A DNA stretch of 39,093 bases from Lingula anatina (taxonomy: Eukaryota; Brachiopoda; Lingulata; Lingulida; Lingulidae): the NCBI RefSeq assembly GCF_001039355.2, contig NW_019775968.1, positions 1,439,105-1,478,197 of the forward strand, read 5' to 3'. Both the position numbers and the translations under genes were made by a program. The notes under the pieces are model-generated. The model was not told the DNA's origin and searched no databases. It saw only the letters and a program-made list of their open reading frames with translations. This document shows, in pieces, positions 21,029 to 33,377 of this stretch; the stretch's first letter is position 1; each line of letters opens with the position of its first letter.

Positions 21029-23936
21029 GTAAGTGGCGATTCACGCACAAAGACGTCTTATCTCTGTCACCATGTGCACTTCACTTGTGATAACGTGGTC
21101 AGGGATCAATTAGATACAGAAAAGACAATGAAGACCTTTAAATATGCCTATCACAGAAAGCAGGCTTGATGTTTTTTGGGGGAAGTAAACTGAGTATGAA
21201 CTGAAACTCAGTTCTTAAGGAGTCACTCGACAACTGTTAATTGTTGCAAAGACAGAGTTGAAGTGGCAACTTCCTGTGGGATTTTTGTGATTTTAGCCAA
21301 ACGTTACAATTGGATTTTTAAATTCATTGTTGAGAGGTCATAACATTGCTGTTATAGCGTTTTAAACTTTGGAAAGTAGTGAAATGCGTGTCGTGTGTTT
21401 GTGACGAGAATGTAGTCAAACGTTTGTCATGTTACTCTGAAGTGTTTATACAGCAGAGATTGCAAATTTGCCTCATCTATTCATGATCTGTATTTCTATG
21501 CTTCTTTATTTCCAATATAAATACAACTCTACAAAAATTTTGCATGTGCTGTGTGTTTCAATAAAAGATGTATTTGTTTCCTGTGTAATTTAACTTGTAA
21601 CATGAAACAGCAGATTCCTATTTCCAGTTGACATGATGTCAGTGCAGTTAAATACCCATACATAAAACTGTTACATGCTATGCCTTTACATGTACTAGCA
21701 TCTTTACAAAGAAATCGTACGTAAACAGATTACATTATACGTATCTTCTGTTTATTTTCTGTGAAAACGAACAAATATTTTTAAAATCTCACTTGGAAAG
21801 AGGCATTTAAAGATTAAATCCCAATTAGATTATTGCAATTTAATATAATCTTGTTTCTATCGAATTATCAGATTCTTTTAATACGGTTTGTACTAGTTTT
21901 TTAATTGCAGCATGACTAGTGTAAATACCATTCATTTTCAGATATGCATGAGGGCAAATTAGTGATAATAATGTGAAAAGTATTGGTTTGGTGTATTCTA
22001 AAAACACTTAAATCTTTTCAAAGCTAAGATACCGGTGCAATAAGATATACTTCAGATATTGGCAGAGTAGTGAAATTTCTATAAAACTGAGTTGATTCTC
22101 TTGCTTTGCTGTGTCAAGCTCTGGAATATAATAGATCTATAATCACATTGTTCACCTGAGGGTTAGTTTGTTTCTGAATATTTATGAATATGACAACAAA
22201 CAAAAATCATAAGGTATTTTCTTTTTGCATTGATATTCCAAAATGAAAAATTTAATCTGACTTTTATATGAAATGAAATCCATTATATGTGTGATATCCT
22301 ATGGAAGTACAGTTTCTATGTCAAGTTGATTAGTTTACTTATTTATAAAGGATATCAGCCTAGTGGCAGTGCTCTTCACCTAGTGGGACAGGAACATCTT
22401 TAAACTAAGTTTCATGCCTGTTTATAGATTTCTATTTTTGATCTGGAGACAATCCAGTATTGGGCCCACGTGCTGTTTGCACTTTCTTTCACTTGTTCTT
22501 TAGTGTGTGGTGTGTGATATGAGCCTTCTACAAGAAGTCTTTTTACTGTTTTGGTTTTGTCGCTTTATACAAATAGTAATACTGTACAACCTTTATGATC
22601 ACATGTTTGGCGAAGTCCAGCATTCAGTTAAGAATATTCTCAGATGCTTGAGATGTGGCACAGTAGGGGTAGGTCTAAGTAGTATTTGCTGTTAGAGGCT
22701 GGCATGCTTAGGTGAACGAATATCAGAGTAAAAGCTGGTTGTTATTTCCTTGATGCATGATGTGCAGAAGTTGCTACTCATTAATGACATAAATGTATAA
22801 GATACACTGAGTCAAAATACTGAAATAATATCAGGTCTTTTTCGTTAAGAATAGAAAAAAATCAATTCACCCTGAAAATGCACTGGAAGTGTCTTTCTGA
22901 TGAATTCCACACGTGCAGACAATGTCTTGTGGCAATGAATTGTTACCTTGTTTCTTTAAATTTAGATACATTTAAGATACATTTTTCATATTTTAAAATG
23001 GCAAATCTGTATGTCACCTTACTATGCTAATGCTGGCTGACCTGAAGCAAATACCTCAGTAACTGGAAAAGGTCAACCTCACTGCTTTTAAGGAGATTAG
23101 TGAAGTTATGGTTAAGATACACGGAAGATAAACATTAGATTTATAGATCATCTTTGAGTATCAGGGTGCTGGAAAGATTGCACATTTTGTGCAATAGATT
23201 TGTTTTTATAATTTACTACAAATGGTGTGACCCACTCTCTTTGCCATGAATATAAGCTATTATCAGCATGGTGAGACGTGCAATATCTGTGCACTTCTTC
23301 TAGTACCTAGACTTTGAAATGAACGTGTTGAAATTTTGATAGAAAATCAATCTCTAGAGACTCACAGGTAGGCCAAGGTGTTCTGAAGATTAGTATATTT
23401 TCATCTCAATTTATGGATTTATAAAAGTACAGGGCAGTTATTAGAGCACTAGTGGTCCACTGCATAGTAAAAAAATGATAACATTCCCAGCCAGCAGTTT
23501 TCCTTAAGATTTTAAGTTAAGGGCCGAGATAGCTATTATTAACTGAACTGTTTCACAACTGTATGTCTCAAACTACTAAATTGGTTTCCTTACTAAGCAG
23601 TGCTCTCAGCTCCCTCTCTCTCTGACTGGGATATTGATTGACCCGCATGGATTTATTGAAGTACTTAGAGCTAAACAGTGTGAATAAACAAATCAAACAG
23701 AATGCTGCAGACTGACTGGCTGTCCTTGCAGGAGCCGTCTGCACTGTATACTGTTACACACCAAGGATGTGTTTTTGATACTTCTGCTATGAGTGTAATT
23801 TTTGGCAGTGCTATTATATAGTGGAACCATTAATGTTTGATCATGCTATTTCATATGTAACTGTGCCTGAAACTTTCATAGATGTTTAATTGTGCAATTG
23901 TGTATCCTCAGTTTTGTAGCTTAACATAACAGACAA

Positions 23937-24026
23937 GAATGGAGGAAAGCCATATGTGGGAAAAGGTCCAACCCTGTTCATTCAGGACTAAAGACCTGAA
24001 AAACCAAAGATGATGATGATGATGAG
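23937..24026 (+). mobile_element. Possible SINE-like tail with (GAT)n end
   Basis: A short GC-richer segment (ggtccaaccctgttcattca...gacctgaaaaaccaaa) runs into (GAT)5. This is the shape of a SINE 3' end with a simple-repeat tail. I see no tRNA-like head with A and B boxes, so only a truncated tail is possible. Weak call. Confidence 0.25.
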
Positions 24027-25850
24027 TTTGTAGCATAGATAGGCATACAAATGGCTTTATGCAGGGTCTAAAAGAGATTATATAAATAATATCATTTTCA
24101 CATCCTCAATCCAAACAAGCAAAATCTATTGATTTCTATTTATAAAAAACATATAATCAGTAGAAAAAGCATTAAAAAGTTCTGTTTACACCCTTTTTGT
24201 CAATGATGTTGGATGAGTACTACATGATAATCATGAGGCCATATAAACTTATATAATTTGCATGCCAAGTAAGTATGGTGGTCATTGCAAAAAAAGGAAC
24301 TTTTAAACATGTAAGGGGTATAAAAAGGACACATGACACATTAGGCTTGTGAGAAAACTGGGTATATATTAAAAGAGCTGAAGACAGAGGTAAATGCAAC
24401 ATAAAATGTTGAAGGCAGAGATAAAATTGATTATGGCAATAACCACACTAGTTTGCTCTGTTTCCTGTAGTAGTCAGAGGACAGTTTAGCATAAAAATGA
24501 CAAAAATGGTGCTAAAATTGTGTTTTGGGTGAGTAGTGTATAAACTTTCTTTTGATTTCAGTTTTAAAGATACACTATTCTGTGCACCATTCAGATATCA
24601 CCTCAACAACAGTATGATACTTTTTCCTCACTTTATATGCCCTTTAAATGAGATCTGGCTGATTGGTAAAATAAATGGCCATTAAGTCTATTATTCCTTT
24701 GAAATTCCCTAAACTACAATTGCTCATGTGGCAGAAAATATATTTATAGCCAACTAAAAATGCTTTTAATGAAAAGAGGTAAAATGTATGTATTTCATAT
24801 CACTTAACAGAAAGGGTACTGGCTGCTGTAATATGGGGTTACGCTAATGGAGGTACCTGTAGTTGTGTTGTGTCACTTTAGCATAGTATTTTTCCGTAAA
24901 AATGTACAAATTTGTGACAGTTGAAATATTTCATAAGTGTTATCATCCCATCTCCACTAATGACAAAAGAGAGACAAGTAAATGTAACCAGAAGTAGTGA
25001 TCAATATGTTGTCATTCTATAGCTGCTCAAAAACGTGGGCTATCTAAAAATCATGGTTTGTATCAGTCAAACATGTAAGGTTAATGATCAAGTAGTTTAT
25101 TATAAAATGGAAAAGGAAAAGTGAAAGCAATTTTCTCTGATTGGGTGTTTCCTCCAAAAGGCAACTCATCACATTTTGATCCCTTTATATGTATGAAAAA
25201 TGCCCAAAATAGGTAAGTTTATGAGCATGTTAATCACAGGCTGATTAAAAAAAACAACATAAAACACATGAGAAAACATTGTCCCATCATGATTAGTTTT
25301 GGTATTGTTATCTTCATTAATCAGAAGGAAACAGCCTGACACTGAAATAAATTCAGATTGAAAGCTTATTTGTTATCACTCTCTGGGCAGTAATCATATG
25401 TGCTTGTGGAAAGAACAAATGTCATTTTCCCTACTGGATGAACAATCCTCTCAAACTATTCCTGTCAGTTATATTTAGACAAGGTAAAACTTTGGACATT
25501 GATACCATGGGCTAGTGATAGTATTATCTCAACATTCCTGTTCTTCTCTCTAATCTATCCCAGTTTTGCCAATTCTCTGTTTCTTTTATTTTGGCATGTG
25601 TCAAAAACTGCTGTCTGTGATAATGAAGACTGCTAATGCATTGAAGATTGACACTTCTCCTGTCTGGGTGCTAATGATTAATAGTTGTAGATCTAAGGAG
25701 ATGTTATAAATACTGTTACTGTGAGATAGATTCTCACAATATTCATAATGAAAATAAGACTTGGCATGTCGGGACAGCCGTAGACGTCCTACAATGTAAC
25801 ATAAAGTAATTTTGACATACCCAGCTTGTATATCCCAGTTGATTTATACT

Positions 25851-26158
25851 CAGGCCTACCCAACTACTAGACTCTGCACCATATGATCCTGAATTCACCA
25901 GTAGATCGGACCACACTACCCGTTTTCAATGTGTGCGTCAGTACGCGCTTCACAGTATCGGACGTGACACCGCTCTTGCATAATACTCCATGTGGTTGGA
26001 AAGTACGGTAGTGTATCTCATCTCAAAATTTGTTCCAGGGTATGATACTGTGAAATGCATATACGTACTGACGCACACCTTGAAAATGGGTAGTGTGGTC
26101 CGATCTACTGGTGAATTCGGGATCATTCGGTGCCAAGTCTGGTAGTTGGGTAGGCCTG
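25851..26158. mobile_element. Foldback MITE with ~110-bp inverted arms
   Basis: The left arm (25851-25959, starting CAGGCCTACCCAACTAC) and right arm (26044-26158, ending in its complement) are highly similar inverted repeats around a loop of about 84 bp. The element is flanked by a 5-bp direct repeat, ATACT, at 25846-25850 and 26159-26163. There is no coding capacity, so it is non-autonomous. The termini do not let me fix a superfamily; hAT- or Transib-like are possible from the duplication length. Confidence 0.88.
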
Positions 26159-26399
26159 ATACTAGTACTTTGTGGTGCACAGTGTACTTCAGATATGACC
26201 TACCTACTATTTAAAGCTTATAAAACACAAAATGGCAAATGTAGTAGTGACAAGGGTGACCTACATTCAGTACAAAACACGTGTAGACCCCAAACGAAGA
26301 CTGAGCAAATTAGCGCCAAATTATAAAAGTGGACACTTTCCAGACGTTTATACGTACGGGACCTGATGGGGCTGACAGAGGAGAAAGCAATTTTTAGCA

Positions 26400-26700
26400 A
26401 GGAGATCGTTTGCAATCCGATTGAGATGAGAAGGCAATTTTCATATTTCTTCAAGGGACTCTGTTTGTGGGAGATCGTTACTGATTCAAGCGAAATGAGA
26501 AAGCAATTTTCTTATTCGTCCAATGGACTTCGTTTGAGGAAGATCATCAGCTGGGGATTGTTACTGATTCAAGCTAGACTAGATGGCAATTTTCATATCT
26601 TCAGCGGTAGATCATATGCAATCCAAGTGAGATGAGAAGACAATTTTCATATTGTTCAAGGTTCTTTGTTTGCGGAAGATCGTCATTGTTACTGATTATT
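26400..26700. repeat. Tandem repeat, ~70-85 bp units, about four copies
   Basis: Units share agatcgt, then tgattcaag/gcaatccaag, gagatgagaa and gcaattttcatat. They start near 26401, 26471, 26540 and 26610, followed by a partial fifth at 26680-26700. Units differ by substitutions and small insertions. The open frame across it (26366-26635) is a by-product of the repeat. Confidence 0.85.
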
Positions 26701-27800
26701 TTTAACCCCACCCCCCTTGCAATTTATTTATATATATTTTTTCATATTTACACCCCCATCACTTCTGCCAATTTTGAACAAAAGTATAGAAGCAGTGGTG
26801 AAACTCCATGATTCATTGCTGTAAAACAGCAATTCACCTTTTATAGAAATAGAAAAATCCCTTGACCCATATCAATATCCCATCATGAATTGATAATTTT
26901 ATCATATAATTTTATAAATTAAAACTACAATGTCACCCTGATATTTTTGGATAAAATATATATTTCTTACAAATATTCATATTGAAATATTCATATTGGT
27001 AGAATTTTTTAAAAATATTTAAAAAAAATCTGGGGATACTTTTCCAGAAAAAAATATTAGCACAGGAGCAAAGCTAACAACACCACTAAGGTTAACTACA
27101 GTGATGGCTGTTGGAACAACAGAGTGATTAGATAAGCTTACACACCATGTTATGTAAACCCAAGTATGTGAATTTTTGACCCAGTCACAATCATGAATAT
27201 TCAAATTATACAAAATGAAGTACTTAGTATTTTACGGAACAAGACTGAAGTTTGAAGATGTGGTGTTAGTCAAATTGTTTTCAAGAAATTTTAAGTAAGG
27301 GTGATGTGGGGAAGGCAAGACATTTGACATAAATCGAGTGTGATGCTGAATAATTTCAGAGGCAGACTGCATCACTTGTTTCTATATATACATATTTTAC
27401 ACCTGAGCAACTGGTTATGCCACTTGGCAAGTTGTTGGTTGTGTTTTGTGTTTCAGCTGTCTTGGACTGTCTGACTGCCATTAGTGCCAAGTTCCCATCT
27501 CTTAGATTGTAGTGAATTTCAGATGTATCGGTGTGACTCATTTTTTTCAGTTCACAGTGGAAAAAGTAAAAAAGTGTAATGCCATTCTAGGGTAAAATTT
27601 AAGTGACAAAGTTATTACTATTGTGTGGTTTCAAATGACTGTGCCATAATTTTACCATTTGAACTGCAAAGGTTTTTAATTAACAAATAGGCATGAGATC
27701 ACAAATGGGGGTTCATAATGGTGACAGACAGTTGTTAGGATTAAAATGGAATTTTAAAATTGATCTAGAAAATATGTTAGAAGATAGATTGCTGTGACCA

Positions 27801-28038
27801 TTCCCACAGATATTTGGATCGATCTATCTTCCTGGGGAATCTCACTAAATTGCTGTCAAACTAATGGGCTTAAATGTCTGTCACGTCTAGTAAAACTGTT
27901 AGGGGGTAATTATTTTTACCCTACTAGTAGCTGATTCGGTAGGCATGACAGACATTTAAGCCTCATGTGCTGATAACAATTTAGCGTGAACCCCCAGGGA
28001 GTTATTTAGATCCAGATGGATCGATCTAAGTATGGGAA
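27801..28038. mobile_element. Foldback element with GGATCGATC termini, copy 1
   Basis: The left arm starts TTCCCACAGATATTTGGATC, and the right arm ends in a diverged complement (ATGGATCGATCTAAGTATGGGAA). Internal matches include CTAAATTG and CTTAAATGTCTGTCA at 27869-27883 against TGACAGACATTTAAG at 27946-27960. No clear target-site duplication was found. A second copy begins at 39045. The loop contains a small CTAGTA/TACTAG palindrome. Confidence 0.85.
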
Positions 28039-28170
28039 CCCAGTCTAAGATGAAGATAACATGGTTCATTAAGGGCAAAAATCTGCCGTGCAAGAACTTG
28101 CTGCTTCAGGAGAAGTTCATTTGTGGCACATGATGTAAGAAAAAAAGCTCTAATGTTTGGTGTGATCCAC

Positions 28171-28193
28171 TTTTTTTTTTTGGGGGGGGGGGG
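28171..28193. repeat. T-run followed by G-run
   Basis: About 10 T followed by about 13 G. Its length is likely to be polymorphic or error-prone. The G-run could form quadruplex-like structures. Confidence 0.9.
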
Positions 28194-29239
28194 TATCCCG
28201 TCAATATCTGTCATATTTGATATTTTCAGTGCATGCAGAGTATTCTTTCCTGTGTGTGCTAGATGAAAGCTTTGTGCATATGGCTATTACCATACAGTGC
28301 ATGTCCACATCCAACTATACATGACTTCCAAAATGTTTTTGAGGGGCATTTAGATATATTTTCGTGGAGTAATTTGTGCACCGTAGTGAATTACAAAGAG
28401 CAGCCAATTTATTATAACAACAGACAATAAAGACCAATCTGGACATCTTCATAAGAGATAAAGTGAGGGATTTTTTTTAACACAGATGATTTTTAGGGTG
28501 GTGAGTACGTGAGACTGAGGTACTGTTCTCTTTATTAATATGGTTCTTTTTTTTTTTGTCATGAAAGCAGGTGCTACATTACTACCATTTGAATTGACTT
28601 CTGTCATGAAAGGTCATCATCCACTTAGGTTCATAAACATGCTTGTAGGAAACTTAGTCCATAATCCCTTCCAGCCTCATTCAGGCTGTTTTAACGTGTG
28701 TATGTTCAAGCTATAGTTCGAACTCTTAGGCTTGACAAAATATTGCTTGGTTTCATGAGTATATAACTTCTTAGTCAAAAATCAGGCCTGCAGGCATAGA
28801 TTTCAAAGTGGGATTCTTTTTCTGAAAAAGTGAACCTTTTCACTCCAACTTGGAAAAGGGCCTAAAACCTTGTTCAAATTTTGATACACAATAGACTTGT
28901 TCCAACCAAAAAAAAAGTGTTTGCTACTTTCTAACCCCCAAACCTTCCTGGCTTATAACTATAAACATGAATTTTTAATTCCAGAAAAATTCTGGTTCTT
29001 TCTATTGACCATCAATATAAATCCCCATACTGAAATTGATAAAACACAAAGCAATTATTTTTCACAAATCTTATTCATTGAATTAAAATGGCTGAAGTGG
29101 GGTTGATTTCATTACATTATACACAGTCTACATTGTTAGTTGAATATGTTATTGCAGTTGTATTTGACCTCTTGCAAACTATGCACCATTGTCTCGGTTT
29201 GAAAGCTACAGTATTATTTAGACCATTCCATTTGCTGCA

Positions 29240-29425
29240 TTCACAACCAGTTGACCTGTGGACTAACTTGTCTGGGGATCAAATATGGCGTACACTTGAC
29301 AAGGCGCCATCCCAGCAATGACATCTCAATTAAGTTTCGGCACACTTTTAAATACATCGTGCCATATTTGATTGGCAGACTAGTTAAAAAAGTGTTTTTC
29401 TGTTCACAGGACTAACTGATTAAGA
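29240..29425. mobile_element. Foldback element (ATCAAATATGGC family), copy 1, degraded
   Basis: ACTAACTTGTCTGGGGATCA at 29262-29281 continues into AATATGGCG. An inverted match lies at about 29360-29385 (gccatatttgattggcagac, tagtta). It shares its core with the element at 29515-29724, so the two are members of one family. Confidence 0.6.
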
Positions 29426-29514
29426 TGGATATCAACCAAAATGTGTCATTTGATATCACCTGTCTACTGGATTATATTAAAACCCAATCATCCCTCTGGT
29501 GATGCCGAAAGATA

Positions 29515-29724
29515 CAGTTAGGTTTCATTCAAGATAGCTCTAAGGCTCCATTCAGAACAGGAGACTAACTAGTCTGAGGGTCAAATATTGCTGACCCACT
29601 TGAATACTTCCCAAAGGGATATCTATTCAGTGTCTGTTAGCGGATTAGATGGCAAACTTTGTAGTTGGTTGCCATATTTGACCCTCGGGCTTGTTAGTCC
29701 CCTATTCTAAATGGGACCTAACTG
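29515..29724. mobile_element. Foldback element (GTCAAATATGGC family), copy 2
   Basis: The termini CAGTTAGG (29515) and CCTAACTG (ending 29724) are inverted. Longer inner arms follow: GACTAACTAGTCTGAGGGTC (about 29563-29582) against its diverged complement GACCCTCGGGCTTGTTAGTC (about 29680-29699). It is non-coding. The left arm carries an extra insertion of about 17 bp near the terminus. Confidence 0.75.
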
Positions 29725-30055
29725 AAACTGTTGACAAGCTAACTTCAGGAAGCAGATACTTGAAACCTTATGCAGTGTAATGCACTGTAATCCCTCTTTA
29801 ATTCTTCTTCCTCATAATGAGCTGTAGGTGGTCAATCTGAGTGATTATAATAGATTATGACATGGTCATTTGATTATGGAGAATTGAAGTTAAAATGTCC
29901 ACCTCCAGGATCTAGTATTGAAATTATTTCAGCACTCTATGCTGATATGGGTGTTCAATATGGTTGACCCTTACAGTTACTAACTACCCTTCATTTTTTC
30001 TGTATTCTTATATTATTATAATTACATCAGAAAAACTGAAGCTGCTTATTGCATT

Positions 30056-30058
<3 letters not shown>

Positions 30059-30107
<49 letters not shown>
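30059..30107. repeat. (CT)n microsatellite, about 24 units
   Basis: Almost perfect CT dinucleotide tract in the AUTS2/FBRSL1-like intron. Confidence 0.97.
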
Positions 30108-30110
<3 letters not shown>

Positions 30111-31122
30111 TAATTCATATTTGAGGGTCTTTGGTGTACAAACCAGGTAGGAACTTATTAGAAAGACCCTTGAGGGGTTTTAACTGTCACATGCTGTAAG
30201 CTTTGATTTATGATAAGGAGGTCTTTGTTGATTATGGGGAAGTGGCTACCCATTTTGGTTTAACCACCTGAATGACATTGGCAGTACTCGCTGTAGTGCT
30301 TTACACCATGGTTACACTGTGTAATTTAACCAAACTGAGAGCAGCACTGAATATTATTGTTGTCTAGCTCAAGTAGCTGGTCAGCTGTTCTATGATAGAG
30401 TTACTTATAGTAATAATACTTTATTGAGTACTGAAATGTTTACAGATTTATTTTATATTCTTTTTTTGCAGCTTATTTTTCAATACTATAAAAATTGTAC
30501 CAGTTGGAAGAAATGTAAGCATGATCAATGTCATACTGAAATATCACAACACCTGACCATAAGCGAGTGTCCTAGGTAGAGCCACACTTCACTAGCATGC
30601 AGTTGTTTCCAGGTTGGCGCCAGTCTTCATATGATTTGTCCATGGTAGATGGTATCAAACATGGAGACCACACAGCCATGATTAGCTAGGATGATCACTG
30701 TTCCTCTTATTTGTTTTTTGTTTAGGAATTCTACATCAAAGTACTTACATTCAACATTTAGACTGAGTGTAAGGAGTTCTAGGGGAAATATGGATTAACT
30801 TAGGTGTCTGAGTGTTTCAAAATCTTACAGATGTTTATCAAGGTATCAGTTGCATTTTTCAACTTTAAGAACCCTTTAAATGTTTCTTGGGTTACAGTCT
30901 TTGAAGAATTCCCTACAATTCACTCCTGTCATGAAACCATTTGTCAGTAACAGTACATTTACCAGTAACAAAGAAAAATATTTGAAATTGCAGAAAAAAT
31001 ATATTTATATTTTTTGGAATAATTTATATTTAATATATCATCACATCAGTTGTGTATGTCAAATATCATATGCGCTAAAAAAAGAAAAAGAAAAGTTTTC
31101 ATGAAGAGAAAGAAAATTTTTC

Positions 31123-31314
31123 ATGAAGGATGCGGTCGAACAGGTTTCTAATTATAAATTACTAGGGGTTCAGCTGAATAATAGGTTAACCTGGGGCGAT
31201 AACATCACGAAGCTATTGAAAAAGGCACGTCAACGAATGTATTTCTTAAGGAAATTGAAAGCTTTTACCAGAAATGTGTTTATTTTAACGAACTTTNGTT
31301 TTGGCAACAATTAA
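31123..31314 (+). pseudogene. LINE reverse-transcriptase fragment
   Basis: About 58 codons of open frame encode the end of a non-LTR retrotransposon reverse transcriptase. NYKLLGVQLNNRLTW followed by KLLKKARQRMYFLRKLKAF is the typical C-terminal YLGV...LxW...KKAxxRLYFLRKL pattern of jockey/CR1/RTE-type elements. It is preceded by an AT-rich, unrelated sequence and stops soon after an N at 31297, with nothing of the endonuclease or the catalytic YxDD present. It is a dead fragment. Its right edge coincides with the N, so the break may partly be an assembly effect. Confidence 0.8.
31297..31297. other. Assembly N
   Basis: Single unknown base where the LINE fragment loses similarity. I saw no duplicated flanks here, unlike at 3791. 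Confidence 0.85.
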
Positions 31315-32188
31315 GCTTCCTATGTGATTATTGACTTATATTGTCTATTCTAAATTATTCTTTAAAAAAATGGAATACATTCCGGTGGCAGTGATTTCGT
31401 TTTTGGCCTCTCTTATTCAGAAGAATTTTGACACTTAATTAGTTATGTACCTGAAATTACCGTTTCCTGTCCCTTTTACCCTTTACATAAAGTTCATTCT
31501 GTTTGTGAAAAGTGAAGTAAAAAGCAGATTGCAACTGAAACCATTCTGTAGGAAGGAAATCTGTGTGGCAGTATGGTACTCCCTCACATTTGTTGATGTG
31601 TTTGACTAATCTATCCCATACCAGACATGTTTGGCTCAAGCTCTTCTACACTTCTGACTGAAACACATGTAGCAGAAATCAGCAAGGGCTGTAGTGCCCC
31701 CCCCCCTCCCTCCCCAGCCTGCTCCCCTTAATGCCATATTTCTTAAAATATTAATATCAATAGTTATAGACTATTAGCCTAGCCACATTTGGTAAGGTAC
31801 AGTTGCCTTTTAATCCAACAAAATGCCTGTCCTTTCCTCATTTGAATTCAGATTGTGATTGACAAGAAATGTATAGATAGTAAAAAAAGTAGTGATGATT
31901 GCGAGTGTTTAGAGTGATAAATTGTATGATGTTGAAATGTCAACTTTTTATTCTTGGATGCATAATTTGATGATGGCAAATTAAGTTGGCATGAATGATC
32001 AATGTTTGTATGGGTTTGAACTGTAGAAGTCTGCATACATTCATTATATGATTTTGCCAAGTCTTAACATGTACAACGTCTTATGCAGGTTGAATGTACT
32101 GATGAATAGAACTCAACATAAATATAATAACCACAATAAAAGTCTGTAGTTTTGGGGGGAAATGCTGAGGCTACAACTTATAATAATA

Positions 32189-32734
32189 CCTCGTTCTCAC
32201 TACGCTCAGTTATCCGGATAAATTGCGAATTAGGTCACAATTCGAATAAATGCATTAGTGTGAACGCAAGAGGATTTTTGTAATGCGCATTTTCAAAATC
32301 CTGCAAGCGAGGTGGATTTCTAAGCGCGATCCGGATAACTTACCGGAATCGACACCTGTACAGATCTAACTGCGCATGTGTGCAGATAAGTGGGGGTATC
32401 TATGAACGCTTGTTTATTACTTTAGCGATTGCACCAAACGTATTTGGAGGTCCCCACTCACTAAACATGAGGAAACAAACTTATTTTGCCATCTTATACT
32501 TCTCAAGAATGCTGGAATGTCTTTAGAGTTGCATTTGTCGTCAAAATTTTTTTGGTATTTTAAGATTTCCTGTGCGGCGCATGCGCGAGTGTTCAAAACA
32601 GGAAGTTAAACCTGAAATTTTCAACGTGGAATTCGGATTCGCTTAGCGAGTGTGAACGCAATACTGAATCGGATTCCTCACGAAAAATACGAATTATAGA
32701 AATGCGCATTTTGGCAACTGTAGTGTGAATGGGG
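32189..32734. mobile_element. Inverted-terminal element, CCYCRTTCWCACTAC ends
   Basis: The left end CCTCGTTCTCACTAC (32189-32203) and right end GTAGTGTGAATGGGG (32720-32734) are inverted with about three mismatches. TA dinucleotides on both sides (32187-32188, 32735-32736) could be a TA duplication. Inside, gtgtgaacgca, aatgcgcatttt and ggcggattcg-like segments recur in inverted positions. It is CpG-rich compared with its surroundings. I see no transposase. Confidence 0.65.
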
Positions 32735-33377
32735 TATAAGCTATGGATATCAGTGAAGGATATTTATTCACAGCTAGCCTATGTCAGGCTAAAAAACGCC
32801 CATATACAATTTTTCTGAAGATAAGATATGGTCAATTTACTGATGAGATATCGGTAATTTCAGGATGAAAGTACTATTTTTGGTTTCTGGATGTTCTCTG
32901 TAACCTAGGCACAACAAATAGCTGATACTGAGAACTGTAATATGCTTCCCCTGATTTTTAAAAAAATTCTCTGTTTACATATTATCACTAATAAACTGAT
33001 AATTACACCAATTTTCAGTGGACATTGTTGAAAAAGTCCACCTTAAACCAGTATCAATATTTGAGACACTGGATTTTTTCCACACCTTTGTAAACAGCTG
33101 TACCAGTTTTGGCTATTTTATCTGCTTTGCTTACCAAATCACATTTAGCTGAGTAACTTGGTAGCACTCTCCACGATTTCTCCATTTTGCACTGACAATT
33201 TTATGAAAAATTGATCACTAAGGTACATGTCAATTACTAAAGATATTAATTTTTAATGCATGAATAATATAAATCATGCTCTATCGGTGCTCAGCGTCAG
33301 TTTTTATATACAGACACTTACAGTTCTGATTGGTCTATCTGACCGTGTCGTCAATGACACTGTCGCTATCTGATGCA

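Larger units (their letters stand above)
17740..21450. other. CpG-richer zone spanning the intergenic region and downstream promoter
   Basis: CpG is rare in both gene bodies (a few per kilobase by eye). It becomes common here, for example about 14 in roughly 280 bp near 18540-18790 and more than 20 in 20500-21060. In animals with gene-body methylation this marks unmethylated intergenic/promoter DNA. Boundaries are approximate. Confidence 0.6.

Noticed and set aside
26366-26635. 89-codon ORF with repeated RKIVCNPIEMRRQF-like segments
   Set aside because: It is a translation of the DNA tandem repeat. There is no start context or domain, and the repeat period is not kept in multiples of three.
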